64,000 bases of DNA from Streptomyces coeruleorubidus (GTDB lineage: Bacteria > Actinomycetota > Actinomycetes > Streptomycetales > Streptomycetaceae): the NCBI RefSeq assembly GCF_008705135.1, contig NZ_CP023694.1, positions 5,809,001 through 5,873,000 of the forward strand. Reading direction: 5' to 3'. The position numbers were made by a program, and so were the translations under genes. The notes below the pieces were generated by a model, which did not search any database, was not told the DNA's origin, and saw nothing but the letters and a program-made list of their open reading frames with translations. Below, piece after piece: positions 16,480-25,717 of this stretch (positions are counted from its first letter, which is position 1; each line of letters begins with the position of its first letter).

Positions 16480-17398
16480 ACATCAGAGCGACGGCGGGTT
16501 CCCGGGCCGCCGGCGTGTGCACCCTGGGGATTCCGCGTACGGCCACCGGGCGGCGGCGCGGGACGCCGACGGCCGGCTGCCCGGTCACCGCGGGACGGCC
16601 GGCCTCGACAGCCTCGGCTCCCGTCGCGTCCTGGACGAAGCCGAGCTGGAGGCGCTGCTCGTGGCCGCCCTCATCCGGGACCGGATCGACGGCGAGGCCG
16701 AGCAGCGGGCCGTGGCCGCGTTCCTGGCCGCCCGGGACGCCGGCGCCCACCGGGCCCGCAGCCGCCGCCGGGACGACTGGCGGCCCAGGGAGCGCCGGCA
16801 TCCGGGACGTTCGCTGAAGACCACGCTCTCCGTGCTGCTCGCCAGTCTCACGCTGGGCGGGGTCGCGGTCGCGGCGATCGGCTCGGTGGGGTCCACGGAC
16901 GGCGCCGACGACCGCGGTCGCCCGCCCGCGCCCACGCGTGCCCCCGGCACCTCGGCGGGCGAGCCCAACGGCACGGCGCCCGGTTCCGCCTCCGCGCGCC
17001 CGGACCGCCCCGCCCCCGCCCGGGACACCGAGGCCCGCTGCCGCGCCTACGAGCAGGTCGACGGCCGGGGCAAGGCCATGGAGGCGACGGCCTGGAAGCG
17101 CCTCGTCGAGGCCGCGGGCGGTGAGAGGAACGTCACCGCGTATTGCGCCGAGCAACTGGCCCGGGCGGAGGCGAAGCCCGGCAGCACCGCGAAACCGGAG
17201 AAGAGCGCGGAAGCTCCCGGTTCCACCGGCGCCGACAACCGCTCGGGCAACGCGGACACCGGCGCGGGCAACGCGGACGACGGCGCAGGTAACGCGGACA
17301 ACGGATCGGGTGCCGCGCGGAGCGGCGGGGACGGTGCCGCCGACGGCGCCTCGTCCGGGGACCAGGGCGGGCCCGCCCAGCCCGGCCGCCGTCCGTAG
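16472..17398 (+). CDS. Single-pass membrane protein, probable anti-sigma partner (module 1)
   Basis: A 308-residue protein. It has an N-terminal ~110-residue acidic/basic cytoplasmic part containing DGEAEQRAVAAFLAARDAG, one transmembrane helix (LSVLLASLTLGGVAVAAIGS) and an outer part rich in Pro/Ala/Gly. The outer part holds the conserved segment RCRAYEQVDGRG...LVEAAGGERNVTAYC and a tail with four NAD-x-GxGN-like repeats. The same segment with two cysteines recurs in the protein at 19104-20165. Pairing with a sigma gene suggests anti-sigma function, but I see no ZAS zinc motif. ATG 16472 overlaps the stop of the upstream small frame; GTG 16445 is an alternative. Confidence 0.6.
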   Translation: MGEHQSDGGFPGRRRVHPGDSAYGHRAAARDADGRLPGHRGTAGLDSLGSRRVLDEAELEALLVAALIRDRIDGEAEQRAVAAFLAARDAGAHRARSRRRDDWRPRERRHPGRSLKTTLSVLLASLTLGGVAVAAIGSVGSTDGADDRGRPPAPTRAPGTSAGEPNGTAPGSASARPDRPAPARDTEARCRAYEQVDGRGKAMEATAWKRLVEAAGGERNVTAYCAEQLARAEAKPGSTAKPEKSAEAPGSTGADNRSGNADTGAGNADDGAGNADNGSGAARSGGDGAADGASSGDQGGPAQPGRRP

Positions 17399-17530
17399 CG
17401 GAATTCGCCAACAGGAGCGGGAGCGTCACGCGTCGGCGCCCGGCCCGCACCGCCCAGGGGCCCGGCCACACCGCCCAGGCGTCCTTGCCCAGCCTTGTCA
17501 GGCAGCTCGCCGGCGGGTGAGGTGGGCGCC

Positions 17531-17980
17531 ATGACCTCCTCGTATCCGGCCGCCCTGCCCCTGCTCATCGGCATCGTCGCCGCCGCCGTCACCGCCTTCG
17601 GTCTCACCGGATACGGCTTCCCGGCGATCGGCAGGGGCGGCCGGGGGGCCGTGGCACGCGGTGGCGCCGCGCTCGCCGGAGCCCTCGCCGCACTCGCGTA
17701 CGTGTGGGGCCTGATGTCGCTCTTCCTCGACGAGAGCGGCACCGCCCAGGCCTGCCAGGACGCGAACGCTTCGCTGTACGGGCAGGTGAGCGGGTACAGC
17801 GTGTCCTATCTGCCGCCCGCCCTCGACTGCCGCATGTCGTCAGGTGGTTCGTACCCGGCAGCCGTCCCCGGCTTCCTCACGCCCGTGATGACGGGCTGTA
17901 CGATGATCGCGGTGACGCTCGCCCTGATCGCCGTCGCCGAACACCGCCGTATCCCACGCGTCGAAGCGCCGGGCCGCTGA
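17531..17980 (+). CDS. Hypothetical membrane protein
   Basis: A 149-residue protein with hydrophobic segments at about residues 8-30, 43-65 and 115-137, a short cytoplasmic tail, and an external loop containing two cysteines (QACQDANASLYG and ALDCRMSSGG). ATG 17531 follows GAGGTGGG. I recognise no family. It sits between the two sigma/membrane-protein modules and has no matching gene in either. Confidence 0.7.
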   Translation: MTSSYPAALPLLIGIVAAAVTAFGLTGYGFPAIGRGGRGAVARGGAALAGALAALAYVWGLMSLFLDESGTAQACQDANASLYGQVSGYSVSYLPPALDCRMSSGGSYPAAVPGFLTPVMTGCTMIAVTLALIAVAEHRRIPRVEAPGR

Positions 17981-18138
17981 TGCCGGTGTGAGACGGCACT
18001 CATCGGACTACACCATGGGCCAGTGCGGGAAGTGCCGCTTCGAAGTCGCTCCCACGCTGACGGTGGGCGGCCTGAGCGATGTGCGCGGAGACGGCCGAGG
18101 CCGCCACCCCCCACAGGAGAGGCCCCGGCCGTCGCGCG

Positions 18139-18163
18139 GTACGGGCCGCGCGGCGGCCCGTAC
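18139..18163 (+). terminator. GC-rich hairpin in the 450-base gap before sigma module 2
   Basis: GTACGGGCC and GGCCCGTAC pair perfectly around a seven-base loop. It lies 160 bases after the preceding stop, so it may be a terminator or a leader structure. The rest of 17981-18298 holds no convincing gene. Confidence 0.4.
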
Positions 18164-18298
18164 TACCTACAGCGCCCGGGGTGCGTTTTCTGTCACACCC
18201 CAGCGTGTCACGGCTTAGTTGCATCCTGGGCGGACATGGACGGGGAGTGGTTTCAGGTCGTAACGTGCCTTTCGCGCCAACGCGGAGGCACGAAGACC

Positions 18299-18357
18299 AC
18301 CGCAACCACCTGCGGTCTTGCTACCGCAACGAACTGCGGTCCTGTTACCGCAACCAT
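18299..18357 (+). repeat. 24-base tandem repeat, each unit a small hairpin, upstream of sigma module 2
   Basis: Units start at 18299, 18323 and (partial) 18347. Each complete unit is ACCGCA, six bases, TGCGGT, then a six-base spacer, so each can fold into a six-base-pair hairpin. The third unit stops after ACCGCAACCAT. The array ends about 70 bases before the sigma start codon, placing it in the promoter or leader. Confidence 0.8.
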
Positions 18358-18429
18358 CAATTGAGGAACCACGACGGCGAGAACCCGGTCCGCGAAAGCG
18401 GCGCCGGCTCAGGCGCAGAAAGGCGCGCG

Positions 18430-19104
18430 GTGCTGGGGGACGACGCGGAGCTGACCGCCGCGGTGCGCGCGGCACAGGACGGAGACGAGACCGCTTTCCG
18501 GACTGTGTACCGGACCGTGCACCCGCGGCTGCTCGGGTACGTACGGACGCTGGTCGGCGACCCCGACGCCGAGGACGTGACGTCCGAGGCCTGGTTGCAG
18601 ATCGCCCGGGACCTGGAGCGGTTCACCGGTGACGCGGACCGCTTCCGCGGCTGGGCCGCCCGTATCGCCCGCAACCGCGCGCTGGACCACATACGCATGC
18701 GCGGGCGCCGCCCCGCGATCGGCGGCGACGAGACGGAACTGACCGGCCGGGCCGCCGAGTCCGACACCGCCGACGAGGCCATCGAGGCGCTCGCCACCGA
18801 CGGCACGTTCTCCCTGATATCCCGGCTGCCGCAGGACCAGGCCGAGGCGGTCGTGCTGCGCGTAGTCGTGGGGCTCGACGCGAAGACCGCCGCGGAGACC
18901 CTCGGCAAGCGTCCGGGCGCCGTCCGTACGGCGGCCCACCGGGGCCTGAAGCGGCTCGCCGAACTGCTCGGCGAGGATCCGGAGGCCGATCCGGAATCGG
19001 CCGGGGTGCTCGACGCTCTGCCGCCGCAGCGAGAACCGCGCGGCGGTGCCATGGCGTCCGCACGTGTGACGCAAAGCGTCGCGCGGACGCAGAAGGATGT
19101 GTGA
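18430..19104 (+). CDS. ECF-type RNA polymerase sigma factor (module 2)
   Basis: A 224-residue sigma factor closely related to the one at 15638. Region 2 includes FRTVYRTVHPRLLGYVRTLVG and DVTSEAWLQIARDLERF; region 4 includes LPQDQAEAVVLRVVVGLD and GKRPGAVRTAAHRGLKRL. A ~35-residue tail ends in SVARTQKDV. GTG 18430 has AGAAAGG six bases upstream; a TTG at 18361 is a weaker alternative. Its stop overlaps the start of the membrane partner, so the two are translationally coupled. The 24-base repeat array lies just upstream. Confidence 0.85.
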   Translation: MLGDDAELTAAVRAAQDGDETAFRTVYRTVHPRLLGYVRTLVGDPDAEDVTSEAWLQIARDLERFTGDADRFRGWAARIARNRALDHIRMRGRRPAIGGDETELTGRAAESDTADEAIEALATDGTFSLISRLPQDQAEAVVLRVVVGLDAKTAAETLGKRPGAVRTAAHRGLKRLAELLGEDPEADPESAGVLDALPPQREPRGGAMASARVTQSVARTQKDV

Positions 19105-20165
19105 TGGCCGACGAGCAGTACTGGTGGCTGGACCGTGAAACGGCGGAGCGTTTGCTGAGCGGAGAGCCACCCGAAGCTGTCGACGGCGCCACGCCGGGCG
19201 AGGCCGAACGGCTCGCCGCAGCCCTCCGCGCGCTCTCCGCCTCACCCCCTCCGACCAGCGACGAACTCCCCGGTGAGGCCGCGGCGATGGCCGCCTTCCG
19301 CAAGGCGCGCGCGGAACGCGCCGACACCGGAGCTGCCCCCGCGGCCGACGGCGGACAGGCTCGTACCGGGGTCGCCGACGCCGGTCTGGTCCGGATCGCG
19401 ACCCAGCGCGGCAGCGGCTCCGGCGACGTCCGGCGGCCGCGCCGGGCCCGCCCCGCGCGCCTCGCCCTGGCCGCCGTGCTGGCCGTCGGCATGGCCGGCG
19501 GTGCCGCCGTCGCAGCCGGAACCGGAGCCCTGAAGGCACCGTTCGACAACGACGACCCCCGCCCCGGCTCCTCCGTCTCGGCCGCTGCCACTCCGCCCGA
19601 GCGCCCGCTGGTGTCGCCCTCGCCGAGCGACGCCGCGCAGGGCGGGTCCACGCCCGACGACACCCCGAGCGGCGGCTCGACGGGCGGCGCCGGTGACACC
19701 GGACGGGACGCGGCGGGCGACGACCCGGCCCCGAAGCCCGACTCCGGCGACCGGGGAGACCGCTCCGGCGACAGCCGCGGGAAGATCGCTGCCGCCTGCC
19801 GCGACCTCCGCGACGGAAAGCGGCTGGACGCCGACCGCGGGCGCGCCCTGCGGGACGCGGCGGGCGGCTCCCGGGTCTGGAAGTACTGCAAGGGCGTCCT
19901 GTCCGGGTCCGGCGGCCGCTCGGGAGAGCGGCGGGACGAGGACACGGACCGGCGCCACCGCGAGGACCGGTCCGGGAAGCAGGACCGGAAGCGGGACGAG
20001 GACGGGAAGAAGGCCGAGCGGAAGGCCGGCAAGCGCGCCGACCATCGCGCCGACAGGCGGGACGGCGACGCTGACGCCGCGGACCGCGGCCGGTCCACGC
20101 GGTCTCTCGCACCCCTGCGACCTGCGGTTTCGTACCCCGTGAAAATCTCCTCGCCGAAGGTGTGA
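19104..20165 (+). CDS. Single-pass membrane protein, probable anti-sigma partner (module 2)
   Basis: A 353-residue protein. A cytoplasmic part of ~110 residues begins MADEQYWWLDRETAERLLSG and contains LPGEAAAMAAFRKARAERA. Then comes a transmembrane helix (LALAAVLAVGMAGGAAVAAG), an Asp/Pro/Ser/Gly-rich outer region, and the segment ACRDLRDGKRL...LRDAAGGSRVWKYCKG, which matches module 1 in both cysteines and the AAGG turn. The tail is extremely charged (Arg/Asp/Lys-rich). ATG 19104 shares its A with the sigma stop; AAGGA is six bases upstream. Anti-sigma function is inferred from pairing only. Confidence 0.65.
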   Translation: MADEQYWWLDRETAERLLSGEPPEAVDGATPGEAERLAAALRALSASPPPTSDELPGEAAAMAAFRKARAERADTGAAPAADGGQARTGVADAGLVRIATQRGSGSGDVRRPRRARPARLALAAVLAVGMAGGAAVAAGTGALKAPFDNDDPRPGSSVSAAATPPERPLVSPSPSDAAQGGSTPDDTPSGGSTGGAGDTGRDAAGDDPAPKPDSGDRGDRSGDSRGKIAAACRDLRDGKRLDADRGRALRDAAGGSRVWKYCKGVLSGSGGRSGERRDEDTDRRHREDRSGKQDRKRDEDGKKAERKAGKRADHRADRRDGDADAADRGRSTRSLAPLRPAVSYPVKISSPKV

Positions 20166-20266
20166 CGTTTTCGGCCGCCCCGGCGCAGTAATGAGTGAGC
20201 CGACTGGTCATCGGCCGTCGCACAGAGCCGGGGTTCCCCCCGTACCTACGGCTCGTGCACCTGAGC

Positions 20267-20299
20267 GCGGGCGGGACACGTTCCCCCGGTCCCGCCCGC
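20267..20299. terminator. Bidirectional hairpin between convergent genes
   Basis: GCGGGCGGGAC and GTCCCGCCCGC form a perfect 11-base-pair stem with an 11-base loop, between the membrane partner gene and the L,D-transpeptidase gene. Confidence 0.75.
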
Positions 20300-20322
20300 G
20301 CCCCAATCTCCCTTCCGCGTCC

Positions 20323-21189
20323 TCACCAGGACACGACGACCTTGTCGCCGTCGCGGACCTGCGCGTACAGCTCGGCGATCGCCCCCTCGTCCCGTACGTT
20401 GACGCAGCCGTGCGAGGCGCCCGCGTAGCCTCGGGCCGCGAAGTCGGGGGAATAGTGCACGGCTTGGCCGCCGCTGAAGAACATCGCGTAGGGCATGGGC
20501 GAGTCGTAGAGCGTCGACACGTGGTCGCGGGACTTCCAGTAGACGGAGAACACACCCTCCCGGGTCGGTGTGCCTTTCGAGCCGAAGCGGACCGCCATCG
20601 TCGACACGGTCCGGCCGTCGATCATCCAGCGCAGCGTCCTGCTCGTCTTGTCGATGCAGAGCACCCGCCCGGTCGTGCAGCGCGGGTCCGGCGGATCGGC
20701 CGGCTGGCCGCCCATGAGGTACAGGTCCCAGGTGCCCGGCTCGCGGGTCATCCGCAGCAGCCGCTGCCAGGTGACGCTGTCGGCCTTCCCGGTGCGCGGC
20801 AGCCCTCGCTTGCCCTGGAAGCCGCTGACCGCACGCTCCGTCGACTCGTCGTACGTCCCGGTCGGGCCGTCGAAGAGCCAGGCGACCTGCCGCAGCCGGG
20901 CCTGGAGCTCGCGGACGTCCCGGCCGGTGTCGCCGCGGGACCACAGCACGCGGGCCGGGACGGGGGCGGCGCTGGGCTTGTCGTCGCCGGGCGGGTCGGG
21001 AGTGGTGCTCGGCCCGCCGCCGTCGTCGGGGGACCGGGCCGGGGACGGGGTGTCGCCGGGTAACTCGATGTGCACCGGTGAGCGGCTCTTCCCGCCGCCG
21101 TCGGGGGCCTGCACGGTACAGCCGGCCAGCACGGCCGCCCCGGCTACTGCCACTGCGATCGCTGCTCTCCCCATGCCCGTGGTACGCAC
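20323..21189 (-). CDS. L,D-transpeptidase lipoprotein with peptidoglycan-binding domain
   Basis: Predicted to form 3-3 cross-links or anchor proteins in peptidoglycan. The 288-residue protein has a lipoprotein signal with lipobox LAGC, a Pro/Ser-rich linker, and a PG_binding_1 domain (VRELQARLRQVAWLFDGPTG and AVSGFQGKRGLP). The C-terminal YkuD domain has the catalytic motif HYSPDF...SHGCVNV, with cysteine nucleophile and histidine. GTG 21189 is preceded by GGAGG at five bases. It lies near two amidases and a hexosaminidase, which suits cell-wall remodelling. Confidence 0.9.
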   Translation of the reverse strand: MRTTGMGRAAIAVAVAGAAVLAGCTVQAPDGGGKSRSPVHIELPGDTPSPARSPDDGGGPSTTPDPPGDDKPSAAPVPARVLWSRGDTGRDVRELQARLRQVAWLFDGPTGTYDESTERAVSGFQGKRGLPRTGKADSVTWQRLLRMTREPGTWDLYLMGGQPADPPDPRCTTGRVLCIDKTSRTLRWMIDGRTVSTMAVRFGSKGTPTREGVFSVYWKSRDHVSTLYDSPMPYAMFFSGGQAVHYSPDFAARGYAGASHGCVNVRDEGAIAELYAQVRDGDKVVVSW

Positions 21190-21320
21190 ACGGCCCTCCG
21201 TCGTCTCACCGGTGTGCCCGGATGTCACCTGAGATGTTCCCCTGGGGTGACCCTTCGCGAACCAGGGGGCATGGTGGTGAGCGAGGTCCCTTCGGTCCGT
21301 CCTGCGGGAGGCATCAGACC

Positions 21321-22901
<1,581 letters not shown>

Positions 22902-22934
22902 TCCTCCTGCCGCCCCCGTGCGACACTCCCTTCC

Positions 22935-23582
22935 ATGTTCGGTGTCATCGATCTGCCCACCTACCTGGCGGGCCTCGTCCTGATCGTTCTGCTGCCCGGT
23001 CCCAACTCCCTGTACGTCCTGTCCGTCGCCGCCCGGCGCGGTGTGCGTGCCGGGTACACCGCCGCGGCCGGGGTGTGGTGCGGGGACACCGTGCTGATGA
23101 CGCTGTCGGCGGCCGGGGTCGCGTCCCTGTTGCAGGCCAACGCCGTGCTGTTCGGAATCGTGAAGTACGTGGGGGCCGGCTATCTGGCGTGGCTGGCCGT
23201 AGGCATGCTGCGGGCCGCGTGGGGAATGTGGCGGACGCGTGCGGAGCGGTCCGCCGGTGCGGAGGCTTCCGCGCCCGCCGGGGAGCGCCCCTTCCGCCGC
23301 GCCTTCGTGGTCAGCCTGCTCAACCCCAAGGCGATCCTCTTCTTCGTCGCCTTCTTCGTGCAGTTCGTCGACCCCGGGTACGCCTATCCCGCCCTGTCCT
23401 TCGTCGTCCTCGGCGTTTTCGCCCAGCTCGCCAGCGTGCTCTACCTCAGCGCGCTGATATTCGGCGGCACCAGGCTGGCCGCCGCCTTCCGCCGCCGGAG
23501 GCGCCTGTCGGCGGGAGTGACCTCGGCGGCGGGCGCGCTGTTCCTCGGGTTCGCGGTGAAGTTGTCCCTCGCGAGTGCGTGA
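22935..23582 (+). CDS. LysE/RhtB family amino-acid exporter
   Basis: A 215-residue membrane protein with the family N-terminus LLPGPNSLYVLSVAARRG, GVWCGDTVLMTLSAAG, and the central SLLNPKAILFFVAFFVQFV motif. Six hydrophobic segments are visible, as usual. Such carriers export amino acids or their analogues; the substrate here is unknown. It begins 33 bases after the mutase stop on the same strand, so cotranscription is possible, though the ribosome site is weak. It converges on the monooxygenase gene with no gap. Confidence 0.9.
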   Translation: MFGVIDLPTYLAGLVLIVLLPGPNSLYVLSVAARRGVRAGYTAAAGVWCGDTVLMTLSAAGVASLLQANAVLFGIVKYVGAGYLAWLAVGMLRAAWGMWRTRAERSAGAEASAPAGERPFRRAFVVSLLNPKAILFFVAFFVQFVDPGYAYPALSFVVLGVFAQLASVLYLSALIFGGTRLAAAFRRRRRLSAGVTSAAGALFLGFAVKLSLASA

Positions 23583-24980
23583 TCAGACCCCGGCGCGCTC
23601 CAGGTACTGCCGCAGTCCGTCGCCCGTTTCCCCCGCCCAGCCCACATAACCGTCCGGCCGCACCAGGAACAGGCCCCTTCCGTACGTCGCCTGCTCCGCC
23701 CCGCTGACCCCGTGCACCGGCCCTGGCAGCGCCGGTGCCTCCGTCCCCACCGCCACCAGCGTCCAGTGCGGTCCCCGGAAGGCGTCGAAGAGCCGGACGC
23801 CGTCCAGCTCGCCGTCCGGTGCGCGGTCGCCGGCCCGGAGGGCGCCCGGGGCGGTACGCGTCTCCCGCGTGAGTGACGAGTCCCGGTATCCGAGCCCCAG
23901 TTGGCGGGTCGCCGCGCCGCGCCGCGTCTCGCCGCGGTGGACGCTCGTCGACAGGCCGAGCATGTCCGCGGCGATCGGCCGCCGTTCCTCCTCGTAGGTG
24001 TCGAGGAGCGACACCGGCGCACCGCCCGTGAGCACCGCGCCCAGCTTCCAGCCCAGGTTGTAGGCGTCCTGGACGCTGGTGTTGAGGCCCTGGCCGCCGG
24101 CCGGGGAGTGCACGTGCGCCGCGTCGCCGGCGAGGAAGACCCGCCCGGAGCGGAAGCGGTCCGCCAGGGCCGCCCGGGGGCGGAAGTCCGAGGCCCAGCG
24201 CACCTGGGTCACGGCTTCCGGCGCGAGGCGCGAGCGGGCGGCGACGACCTTCCGTATGCCCTCCAGGGAGAGGTCCGGGGTCGTCCCCTCCGGGAACCGC
24301 GCCACCAGCTGGAAGTCCTCCGTGCCGACCAGCGGGCAGATCGCGAGGAAGCCGTCGCCGTCGCCGCCCGGCGGGAAAACGTGCCAGTTGTCCCGGTCCA
24401 GGCCGCTGATCCGCACGTCCGCCACCAACGTCGGGTTCGGGTCGACGGTCTCGCCCGTCATGCCGATGCCGAGCAGTCGGCGCACCGTCGAGCGGCCGCC
24501 GTCCGCCGCGACGGCGTACCGGGCGGTGACGGGCTCGCCGGAGGTGAACTCCGCGCGGACCCCGTCCGCGTCCTGCGTCAGGCCGACGACCTCCCGGCCG
24601 AAGGCCACCTCCCCGCCCAGCTCCTCCAGCCGTGCCCGCAGGATCTGCTGCGTGCGCCACTGCGGCACCATCCAGGGCCCGGTGTACGGCGAGTCCTCGC
24701 TCTCCTCCGCAGGGTCGAACATCCGGTGCTCGCCCGCCCGCCTGCCGTCCTGCCAAATCATCCCCATCGGGTAGGCGCCGCCCGCCGCGCGGATCGCGTC
24801 GAGCACGCCCAGGTCGTCGAAGACCTCCATGGTGCGCGGCTGGATGCCCTTGCCGCGCGAACCGGGGAACAGTGCCCCGGCCCGCTCGACCACCAGCGCG
24901 GCCACCCCACGCCGGGCGAGATCGATGCCGAGCGCCAGACCGGTCGGGCCCGCGCCCACCACCAGTACGTCCGTGTCCAT
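23583..24980 (-). CDS. FAD-dependent monooxygenase (PheA/TfdB type)
   Basis: A 465-residue flavoprotein hydroxylase of the aromatic-ring and antibiotic-modifying class. The dinucleotide-binding motif VVGAGPTGLALGIDLARRG is at the N-terminus. A central YAVAADGGRSTVRRLLGI corresponds to the conserved DG motif. FLAGDAAHVHSPAGGQGLN is the second FAD-binding motif. The C-terminal thioredoxin-like part is short. ATG 24980 has GGAGG about ten bases upstream. It is transcribed divergently from a TetR gene across two operator-like palindromes, so it is very likely the repressed target. Substrate unknown; rifamycin- or tetracycline-type inactivation is one possibility. Confidence 0.88.
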   Translation of the reverse strand: MDTDVLVVGAGPTGLALGIDLARRGVAALVVERAGALFPGSRGKGIQPRTMEVFDDLGVLDAIRAAGGAYPMGMIWQDGRRAGEHRMFDPAEESEDSPYTGPWMVPQWRTQQILRARLEELGGEVAFGREVVGLTQDADGVRAEFTSGEPVTARYAVAADGGRSTVRRLLGIGMTGETVDPNPTLVADVRISGLDRDNWHVFPPGGDGDGFLAICPLVGTEDFQLVARFPEGTTPDLSLEGIRKVVAARSRLAPEAVTQVRWASDFRPRAALADRFRSGRVFLAGDAAHVHSPAGGQGLNTSVQDAYNLGWKLGAVLTGGAPVSLLDTYEEERRPIAADMLGLSTSVHRGETRRGAATRQLGLGYRDSSLTRETRTAPGALRAGDRAPDGELDGVRLFDAFRGPHWTLVAVGTEAPALPGPVHGVSGAEQATYGRGLFLVRPDGYVGWAGETGDGLRQYLERAGV

Positions 24981-25001
24981 GAGATCTGGGCCTCCGTCTC
25001 C

Positions 25002-25014
25002 TTAACGCTGTTAA
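25002..25014. promoter_or_regulatory. TetR-type operator O1 (TTAACgctGTTAA)
   Basis: A perfect inverted repeat with five-base arms and a three-base spacer. Its centre is 33 bases, about three helical turns, from an identical-arm palindrome at 25035-25047, between the divergent monooxygenase and tetR genes. Confidence 0.8.
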
Positions 25015-25034
25015 GTGCTGTCCCGAGGGTCGCC

Positions 25035-25047
25035 TTAACGGTGTTAA
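25035..25047. promoter_or_regulatory. TetR-type operator O2 (TTAACggtGTTAA)
   Basis: The arms are the same as in O1. It ends ten bases before the tetR start codon, overlapping the likely tetR -10 region (TAAATT), which fits autorepression. Confidence 0.8.
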
Positions 25048-25057
25048 ATTGTCAAGC

Positions 25058-25708
25058 GTGAGTACGGAACGACGCGCGCCCCTGGACCGCCGACGGGTCG
25101 CGGACACCGCGCTGCGGCTGCTGAACGAGGTGGGCCTCGACGGCCTGACCCTGCGCGCCATCGCCCGGGAACTGGACGTGAAGGCGCCCGCCCTCTACTG
25201 GCACTTCAAAGACAAACAGGCGCTGCTCGACGAGATGGCGACGGAGATGTACCGCCGGATGGTCGCCGGGGCCTCGCTCGACCCGGGTGACACCTGGCGG
25301 GAACGGCTGCTGAAGGTCAACCGGGGGCTGCGTGCCGCCCTGCTGGACTACCGGGACGGCGCCAAGGTGTTCAGCGGCTCACGCTTCACCGGCATCGAGC
25401 ACGCCGGGCAGATGGAGGACAACCTGCGCCTGCTGACGGCCGCCGGCTTCACCCTCGCCCAGGCGGTCCGGGCGCTCACCACGGCGTATCTGTACACGCT
25501 GGGCTTCGTCACCGAGGAGCAGGGTGTCCAGCCGCTGCCGGGTGAGCGGCGTGAGGGCTACGACGTGAACGAACGCGCCCGCCTGATGGCCGACTTTCCC
25601 TTGTCGGCCCAGGCGGGCGCGGAGATCTTCGAGGACTACGACGGGCACTTCGAGGAGGGACTCGCCCTCGTGATCGTGGGGATCGGGGCGCGGTACGGGG
25701 TCTCATGA
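25058..25708 (+). CDS. TetR family repressor of the divergent monooxygenase
   Basis: A 216-residue regulator. The helix-turn-helix covers about residues 14-55 (LTLRAIARELDVKAPALYWHFKDKQ). The rest matches the tetracycline-repressor-type C-terminal domain, with TTAYLYTLGFVTEEQ and a Glu/Asp-rich last helix. The start is taken as GTG 25058. No Shine-Dalgarno precedes it and a -10-like TAAATT ends seven bases upstream, so translation is probably leaderless. TTG 25049 is an alternative. Ligand unknown; it is probably a substrate of the FAD monooxygenase. Confidence 0.88.
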   Translation: MSTERRAPLDRRRVADTALRLLNEVGLDGLTLRAIARELDVKAPALYWHFKDKQALLDEMATEMYRRMVAGASLDPGDTWRERLLKVNRGLRAALLDYRDGAKVFSGSRFTGIEHAGQMEDNLRLLTAAGFTLAQAVRALTTAYLYTLGFVTEEQGVQPLPGERREGYDVNERARLMADFPLSAQAGAEIFEDYDGHFEEGLALVIVGIGARYGVS

Positions 25709-25717
25709 CACCCCGGG

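Noticed and set aside
18023..18364. Small frame over the 24-base repeats (TTATTCG-like peptide)
   Set aside because: The peptide only reflects the DNA repeat. It has no ribosome site and no typical codon bias.
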